From positions 1 through 8,337 of the forward strand of contig CALEQS010000104.1 of the NCBI GenBank assembly GCA_937907975.1: DNA of 8,337 nucleotides. Reading direction: 5' to 3'. Below the pieces are notes generated by a model. It was not told the origin of the DNA. It ran no database searches and saw only the letters and a list, made by a program, of their open reading frames with translations. This DNA comes from an uncultured Clostridia bacterium. Lineage in GTDB: Bacteria; Bacillota; Clostridia; Oscillospirales; Oscillospiraceae. This document shows, piece by piece, positions 4,604 through 8,337 of this stretch. Each line of letters opens with the position of its first letter. Within the stretch, counting starts at the first letter, position 1. Both the position numbers and the translations under genes were made by a program.

Positions 4604-5017
4604 ATGAAGATGGACAAACGATGGTCGGTCCTCGCCTTCGCGCTGGCCTTCGCCCTCGCCCTGACCGCCTGCGGCCGGGAGAAGAAGCCGGAAGCCACGC
4701 AGAAGCCCGGCAGTTATTCCGCCGCAGAAAACGGCGGTGTGGAGGACGGAACATCCGCCGGCCGGAGCGATACGGCCGAAGATGCCAAGGACGAGATGGA
4801 TAAAGCCGGAGACGCCGTGCGGAATGAGGTCGAAAATGCCGGAGACACCGCCAAAGATGCGGCAGACGACGTGATCGACGGCGGCGAAAACGTGGTAAAT
4901 GATGCCGCCGATGCCGTCCGGGATGCCGCTGACGGCGTAGGCAATGCCGCCAAGGACATCGTAGACGGCGCGGACAACGCCGCGAACGGCAGAAATGCCG
5001 CCGACAAGGGAAAATAA
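4604..5017 (+). CDS. Lipoprotein with 11-residue helical repeats, function unknown
   Basis: A 137-residue secreted lipoprotein. A positive N-terminus (MKMDKR) and a hydrophobic stretch lead to the lipobox LTAC with the lipidated Cys at 23, so the mature protein is anchored on the outer face of the membrane. Residues 24-58 are a low-complexity linker. Residues 59-135 divide without gaps into seven 11-residue units of the loose form (D/N)-A-(A/V)-(K/R)-(D/N)-x-x-x-x-(A/V)-x, for example DAVRNEVENAG and DAVRDAADGVG. This is the pattern of LEA group 3-type and apolipoprotein-like amphipathic helices. The protein is acidic and has no cysteine besides the anchor. The frame is open back to 4403, but the ATG at 4604 has GAGGAGG six bases upstream and starts the signal peptide. 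A terminator follows 12 bases after the stop. A role in envelope or stress protection is possible but not shown. Confidence 0.85.
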   Translation: MKMDKRWSVLAFALAFALALTACGREKKPEATQKPGSYSAAENGGVEDGTSAGRSDTAEDAKDEMDKAGDAVRNEVENAGDTAKDAADDVIDGGENVVNDAADAVRDAADGVGNAAKDIVDGADNAANGRNAADKGK

Positions 5018-5029
5018 GCTGCGGCAAGC

Positions 5030-5065
5030 GAAAGAGAGGGCGGTCCACAAACTGCCCTCTCTTTC
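5030..5065. terminator. Shared terminator of the repeat lipoprotein gene and mazF
   Basis: A perfect 12-bp stem (GAAAGAGAGGGC at 5030-5041 with its complement at 5054-5065), extendable by three more pairs, lies between two converging genes: 12 bases after the lipoprotein stop and 9 bases after the mazF stop. CATTTTG follows on the plus strand. The minus-strand side has only a weak T-rich tail, so termination should be better in the plus direction. Confidence 0.8.
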
Positions 5066-5074
5066 CATTTTGCT

Positions 5075-5443
5075 TCAAACCTCTTTTGCATTTGCGTGCA
5101 GGCCGAAGCTGACCGCAATGGCCCGATCCACCTCATCCATCAGCGCACCGTCCAGCCGACCCATGTGCTCCCGCAGGCGGCGCTTATCCAGCGTTCGGAT
5201 CTGCTCCAGCAGAACAATGGAGTCCTTGGTCAGGCCGCAGTCCTGCCCCACCAGCTCGATGTGGGTAGGCAGCTTTGCCTTGTTCATCTGGGAAGTGATC
5301 GCCGCGGCGATCACCGTCGGGCTGTGCCGGTTGCCCATGTCATTCTGAATGATCAGGACAGGCCGCACACCTCCCTGCTCACTGCCGACCACCGGACTCA
5401 GGTCAGCATAAAAAATATCTCCTCTTCTGACGCTGTTATCCAC
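5075..5443 (-). CDS. ndoA: MazF/EndoA (NdoA)-type mRNA interferase toxin
   Basis: A 122-residue PemK/MazF-family endoribonuclease that cleaves mRNA at short motifs and is normally held inactive by a partner antitoxin. The sequence follows the Bacillus EndoA pattern closely: RRGDIFYADLSPVVGSEQGG, then VRPVLIIQND, TVIAAAITSQ, KLPTHIEL and SIVLLEQIRTLDKRRL. The catalytic Arg (in GGVRPV, residue 27) and Thr (in AAITSQ, residue 50) are both present. I choose the GTG at 5441-5443, ten bases after GGAG; an in-frame GTG at 5450-5452 would add three residues but lies one base from that site. alr is upstream by 172 bases, as in Bacillota, but the antitoxin gene found between them in B. subtilis is not visible here. 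Confidence 0.93.
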   Translation of the reverse strand: MDNSVRRGDIFYADLSPVVGSEQGGVRPVLIIQNDMGNRHSPTVIAAAITSQMNKAKLPTHIELVGQDCGLTKDSIVLLEQIRTLDKRRLREHMGRLDGALMDEVDRAIAVSFGLHANAKEV

Positions 5444-5473
5444 AACATTCACACTCCGCGGTCAAAGTAGGCT

Positions 5474-5493
5474 TCGTTACGGCTATGTAACGA
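5474..5493 (-). promoter_or_regulatory. Hairpin upstream of mazF
   Basis: A perfect 7-bp inverted repeat, TCGTTAC (5474-5480) with GTAACGA (5487-5493), has a six-base loop and lies about 30 bases before the mazF start. No T-run follows on the minus strand. It could be a DNA-binding site controlling mazF or an RNA stem limiting its translation; neither is shown. Confidence 0.4.
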
Positions 5494-5615
5494 GGTCACT
5501 TTCATTTTCCCACGGGGCGGCGCTCCTTATACCCGGAGGAAGAACGATACGCCGCCTTTTCTCCCGACTGCTTTGCCTCCCATTCCAGCTTATGCGTCAG
5601 AAACCGCGTCTGTTC

Positions 5616-6737
5616 TCAGTCCAGATAGACTCTCGGCACCCGGGGTGCCACCGCGCAAAGCATCTCATAGGTGATGGTGCCCTCCGTGTCCGCCAGCGTC
5701 TGGAGGGGCGCGCCGTCACCGAACACCGTGACCACATCGCCCATCTGCACGCCGGGGACATCCGTCACGTCCAGCATACACATATCCATGCAGATACGGC
5801 CGATCTGAGGTGCCATCTTTCCCCGCACCAGCATACTCATGCGGTTGCTCAGACTGCGGTGCAGACCGTCGGCATAGCCCACCGGCACAGCGGCCACAAG
5901 GCTGTCCCGCTCCAGCGTATAGGTGCGGCCATAGCTCACGCAGGTGCCTTTGGGCAGGCGGCGCAGAGAGATGACCCGGGTCTTGAGCTCCATGACCGGC
6001 TTCAGATCGATCTTATCTCGTGTGGAGGGATCAGGATAGAGGCCATAGAGCGGAATGCCCGGCCGGATCATATCCAGATGCACCTCCGGGTAGTTCAGCG
6101 TGGCTGCGCCGGCACAGCAGTGGCGCAGTCGGAATTCCACGCCCCGGGCCTTCAGCTCCCGCAGCACCTGATGAAAACGGCGGATCTGCATTCTGGAGTA
6201 CTCCGGGCAGGAGTCGGCATCCGCAAAGTGCATGAAAATACCCTCGCAGTCCAGTCCGGGCAGCTTCACCATCTCCTCCAGCGCGTCCACGCCCACGGCC
6301 ATATCCGCCTCGTCACAGAGAATGCCCAGCCGGGACATACCGGTGTCCACCTTCAGGTGGCACAGCAGTTTCCCGCCCAGCTCCAGTGCCCGGCGGGAGA
6401 ACTCCTTTGCCAGCGCAGGATCATAGACGTTCTGGGTGATATGGTTGTCGATAAGCTCCTTTGTGTACTCCGGGGGCGTGTTGCCGAGGATCAGGATGGG
6501 CGTCTTGATCCCTGCCCTGCGCAGTTCCAGTGCCTCGTCCAGGCAAGCCACTGCCAGATAGTCCGTCCCCAGTTCCGTCAGCTTCTGCGCCACCGGTACT
6601 GCGCCGTGACCGTAGGCGTTGGCCTTGACCAGACCGACGAATTTGCTCTCGGGCGCCAGCGCACGCAGTGCATGGTAGTTGTCGGCCAGCCGATCCAGAT
6701 GGATCTCCGCCCAGGTTCTCTTTTGCAGATCATTCAT
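5616..6737 (-). CDS. alr: Alanine racemase (PLP-dependent)
   Basis: A 373-residue fold-type III PLP enzyme that interconverts L- and D-alanine, supplying D-Ala for peptidoglycan; in spore formers some copies act in spores. K38 in VKANAYGHG is the PLP lysine. K129 in LKVDTGMSRLG matches the carbamylated lysine of the Geobacillus enzyme, and R136 follows. R225 in DMIRPGIPLYG contacts the PLP ring nitrogen in the family. Y269 in VSYGRTY is the second catalytic base, and ICMDM (315-319) lines the active site. At 207-211 the usual A-N-S-A phosphate-binding segment reads C-A-G-A, so the conserved Ser is Gly. Length is normal. ATG start with AAGG nine bases upstream and only 13 bases from the upstream lipoprotein gene, so co-transcribed. 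Confidence 0.97.
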   Translation of the reverse strand: MNDLQKRTWAEIHLDRLADNYHALRALAPESKFVGLVKANAYGHGAVPVAQKLTELGTDYLAVACLDEALELRRAGIKTPILILGNTPPEYTKELIDNHITQNVYDPALAKEFSRRALELGGKLLCHLKVDTGMSRLGILCDEADMAVGVDALEEMVKLPGLDCEGIFMHFADADSCPEYSRMQIRRFHQVLRELKARGVEFRLRHCCAGAATLNYPEVHLDMIRPGIPLYGLYPDPSTRDKIDLKPVMELKTRVISLRRLPKGTCVSYGRTYTLERDSLVAAVPVGYADGLHRSLSNRMSMLVRGKMAPQIGRICMDMCMLDVTDVPGVQMGDVVTVFGDGAPLQTLADTEGTITYEMLCAVAPRVPRVYLD

Positions 6738-6750
6738 TTATGTCAACCTT

Positions 6751-7347
6751 CTATTCTTGCATATCATATGTGTAGGTAAATTCCGAAAAGACAAGCGTGA
6801 CCACAGTCATGCCCGCGCTGAGCACCTCCGCCCGGCGCAGAGCGCCGTCACTTTTAGCCAGCCAGCACAGGACCCGGTTTTCCTCATCCGGGACCTTCGG
6901 GTTCGCCAGCTCAAGGAAGATCACGTCCTCCCCATCCAGCTTCTGTTCACCGTCAGAGATCTGCCGTCCCTCTGCCAGCGCAGTCAGCACCAGCGGCATG
7001 GCGTCCGCCGGGGACAGGCCGTCCGGGGACAGTTCTCCCGTCTCCAGCGTCACGCCGTCATAGATGAGGGTGCCGCCCTCGTCCGTCCATCGGAACCGGA
7101 TCCCGGCGATATTCTCTGGCGCGGTCACTTCCGTTTCCCCCTGTGTCAAATCACCGGACAGTGCCATTTTGTATTCATAGACCTTGGTCCCGTAGTCCGC
7201 CGTCACAGTGCACCGGCCGGAAAACCCGGTCAATGCGGCATAATAACTGCGGTATTTCGCATCCCAGCCGGACGCACCTTGACCTCCTGCACAGGCCGTC
7301 AGGCCCAGCAGGAGGGTCATCATCAGTGCACCCAGTCTCAGGCGCAC
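6751..7347 (-). CDS. Lipoprotein upstream of alr (GerS/YdcC-position, LolA-like fold likely)
   Basis: A 198-residue secreted lipoprotein with signal peptide and lipobox LTAC (Cys19). The mature part has no membrane span and alternates short beta-like stretches (GFSGRCTVTADY, YEYKMALSG, GIRFRWTDEGGTLIYDG, MTVVTLVFSEFTYTY), fitting the LolA/LppX-type half-barrel used to bind lipids or glycans. Its place between nnr and alr matches B. subtilis ydcC and Clostridioides difficile gerS, whose product is a spore germination lipoprotein encoded beside alr2; the length is also similar. I identify it by synteny and architecture, not residue-level homology, so the germination role is a hypothesis. The GTG start has GGAG nine bases upstream; two Met codons at 9 and 10 are less likely starts. 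It lies six bases after nnr and 13 before alr. Confidence 0.8.
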   Translation of the reverse strand: MRLRLGALMMTLLLGLTACAGGQGASGWDAKYRSYYAALTGFSGRCTVTADYGTKVYEYKMALSGDLTQGETEVTAPENIAGIRFRWTDEGGTLIYDGVTLETGELSPDGLSPADAMPLVLTALAEGRQISDGEQKLDGEDVIFLELANPKVPDEENRVLCWLAKSDGALRRAEVLSAGMTVVTLVFSEFTYTYDMQE

Positions 7348-7353
7348 ACCGCT

Positions 7354-8337
7354 TCACTCCAATTCCTTAAAAACGTCACCCAGCGCGGCGATCATATCCG
7401 ACGGAGTCATGGCCCGCTCACCGAGTCTCTCCGCACACAAGTCGCCTGCACGGCCATGAATCCAGACCGCGCACACCGCCGCCTTGACCGGGTGCATCCC
7501 CTGCGCCAGCAGAGACACCAGAATGCCGCTGAGCACATCGCCGCTGCCACCCTTGGCCATGCCGGAGTTTCCCGTGGTATTGACGAAGATCTCACCGTCA
7601 GGCAGGCAGATGATCGTGCGGTGCCCCTTGAGCACCAGCAGACAGCCAAAGGTCATGGCAAACTTCCGGGCCGCTGTCACCCGGTCCCCGTCGGACAGGT
7701 CACCGCCCATCCGGGCAAACTCTCCATCGTGAGGTGTCACGATCGTCGGGGACTCACGGCGCTGGTACAGAATATCCATATGCCCGGAAATGGCATTTAT
7801 GCCGTCGGCATCCAGCACCAGTGGATACTGCACCGTCTCCATCACGCGCCGGACCACTTCCTCGACGCCCTCGCTCCGACCAAGGCCGGGGCCGATGAGT
7901 GCCGCGTCACAGCCCGCCATCCTGGTGAGCGCCGGCTCAAGCGCCTGCGCCGAAAGCGTCCCGTCCTCTCCGGCAGGCAGAGGAGAGGGCATGGCCTCGT
8001 CCGACTTGACGGCGGCAATCGTATAGACAGACTCCGGCACGCCGAGGAACACCAGCCCCGTACCGCTGCGCACCGCCGCCCGGGAGGACAGGATCGGCGC
8101 GCCGGTATAACCGGTGCTGCCGCAGAGCAGATAGCATCTCCCAAAGGTGCCCTTATGGCCATCCGCCGGACGCTCCGGCAGCCAGGAGTGGACAAGCTCC
8201 GCCGTGATGCTCTGGGCGGAATAGGCCATACCATCCACCACTTCCTCCGGGATGCCAATGGAGTGGACAATAAGCTCTCCGGTGCACAGCGCACCGTCTC
8301 CCACCAGATGGCCCATTTTCGGCAGCGTGAAGGTGAC
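7354..8337 (-). CDS. nnr: Bifunctional NAD(P)H-hydrate repair enzyme (dehydratase domain; N-terminus beyond right edge)
   Basis: Repairs NADH and NADPH damaged by hydration: an N-terminal epimerase domain (YjeF_N/NnrE) interconverts the hydrate epimers, and a C-terminal ADP-dependent dehydratase (NnrD, ribokinase-like) regenerates the cofactor. The visible 327 residues start inside the end of the epimerase domain (VTFTLPKMGHL, then a GELIVHSIGIP strand) and include the complete dehydratase domain. That domain shows GSTGYTGAPILSSRAAVRSG, LVLDADGINAI, TPHDGEFARM and the nucleotide-binding NSGMAKGGSGDVLSGIL. The second position of the usual TPHPGE motif is Asp here. The frame is open to the window edge, so the true start lies outside. 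It is the first visible gene of the nnr-lipoprotein-alr-mazF run. Confidence 0.94.
   Translation of the reverse strand, partial: VTFTLPKMGHLVGDGALCTGELIVHSIGIPEEVVDGMAYSAQSITAELVHSWLPERPADGHKGTFGRCYLLCGSTGYTGAPILSSRAAVRSGTGLVFLGVPESVYTIAAVKSDEAMPSPLPAGEDGTLSAQALEPALTRMAGCDAALIGPGLGRSEGVEEVVRRVMETVQYPLVLDADGINAISGHMDILYQRRESPTIVTPHDGEFARMGGDLSDGDRVTAARKFAMTFGCLLVLKGHRTIICLPDGEIFVNTTGNSGMAKGGSGDVLSGILVSLLAQGMHPVKAAVCAVWIHGRAGDLCAERLGERAMTPSDMIAALGDVFKELE

Noticed and set aside
5526..5582. 18-codon ATG frame between alr and mazF as a mini antitoxin
   Set aside because: Too short for any known MazE/EndoAI partner and lacks a ribosome binding site.
5592..6779. Long plus-strand open frame (395 codons) opposite alr
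   Set aside because: Alanine racemase on the other strand is certain; this frame gives a His/Gln-rich non-protein-like sequence with no ribosome site.
1..8337. Mobile element, CRISPR array, prophage or defence island
   Set aside because: No transposase, integrase, regular spaced repeats, terminal inverted repeats or tRNA-linked junctions are visible; all genes are housekeeping or typical chromosomal neighbours.

Overview
The window looks like ordinary chromosome from a moderately GC-rich, anaerobic Gram-positive bacterium of the class Clostridia; an Oscillospiraceae-type gut anaerobe is my best guess. This rests on strong AGGAGG-type ribosome binding sites, an L7Ae-family gene just before rpsL, a PerR/rubrerythrin pair, lipobox lipoproteins, and the Bacillota-type order nnr - lipoprotein - alr - mazF. 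I see no tRNA, rRNA, CRISPR array, transposon, phage or plasmid gene. I did not find a clearly new system. The most unusual material is in regulatory DNA and in a few changed key residues.

Layout. (1) 1-724, minus strand: start of the str (ribosomal protein) operon. A strong sigma-70-type promoter drives a small L7Ae/L30e-type RNA-binding protein and then rpsL (S12), which runs off the left edge. A hairpin lies between the two genes. (2) 725-1245: an AT-rich, gene-free divergent region of about 520 bases with inverted repeats, a spaced direct repeat, a possible promoter with an 11-bp palindrome, and a leader able to fold into nested stems. (3) 1246-2622, plus: a 12-TM MFS transporter resembling the oxalate/formate antiporter (OFA) group, with codon use typical of a highly expressed gene. 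(4) 2653-2734: two back-to-back hairpin terminators between convergent genes. (5) 2749-3075, minus: a small two-TM membrane protein whose promoter sits almost on its start codon.

(6) 3118-4477, minus: a peroxide-response operon, perR - rubrerythrin - TSCPD-domain protein, with a promoter, a Fur/PerR-type palindrome just downstream of the expected transcription start, and a terminator. PerR would sense H2O2 through Fe-catalysed histidine oxidation and release the operon, and rubrerythrin would reduce the peroxide. The TSCPD protein has no established function but is tied to this response by position. (7) 4604-5017, plus: a lipoprotein built of seven 11-residue helical repeats, ending at a terminator shared with the convergent mazF.

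(8) 5075-8337, minus: nnr (NAD(P)H-hydrate repair, cut by the right edge) - lipoprotein at the GerS/YdcC position - alr (alanine racemase) - mazF (mRNA interferase). The first three genes are separated by only 6 and 13 bases and are probably co-transcribed. No antitoxin gene is visible in the 172-base gap before mazF, where Bacillus subtilis has one. That gap holds instead an open frame that continues alr beyond its stop codon, and a hairpin.
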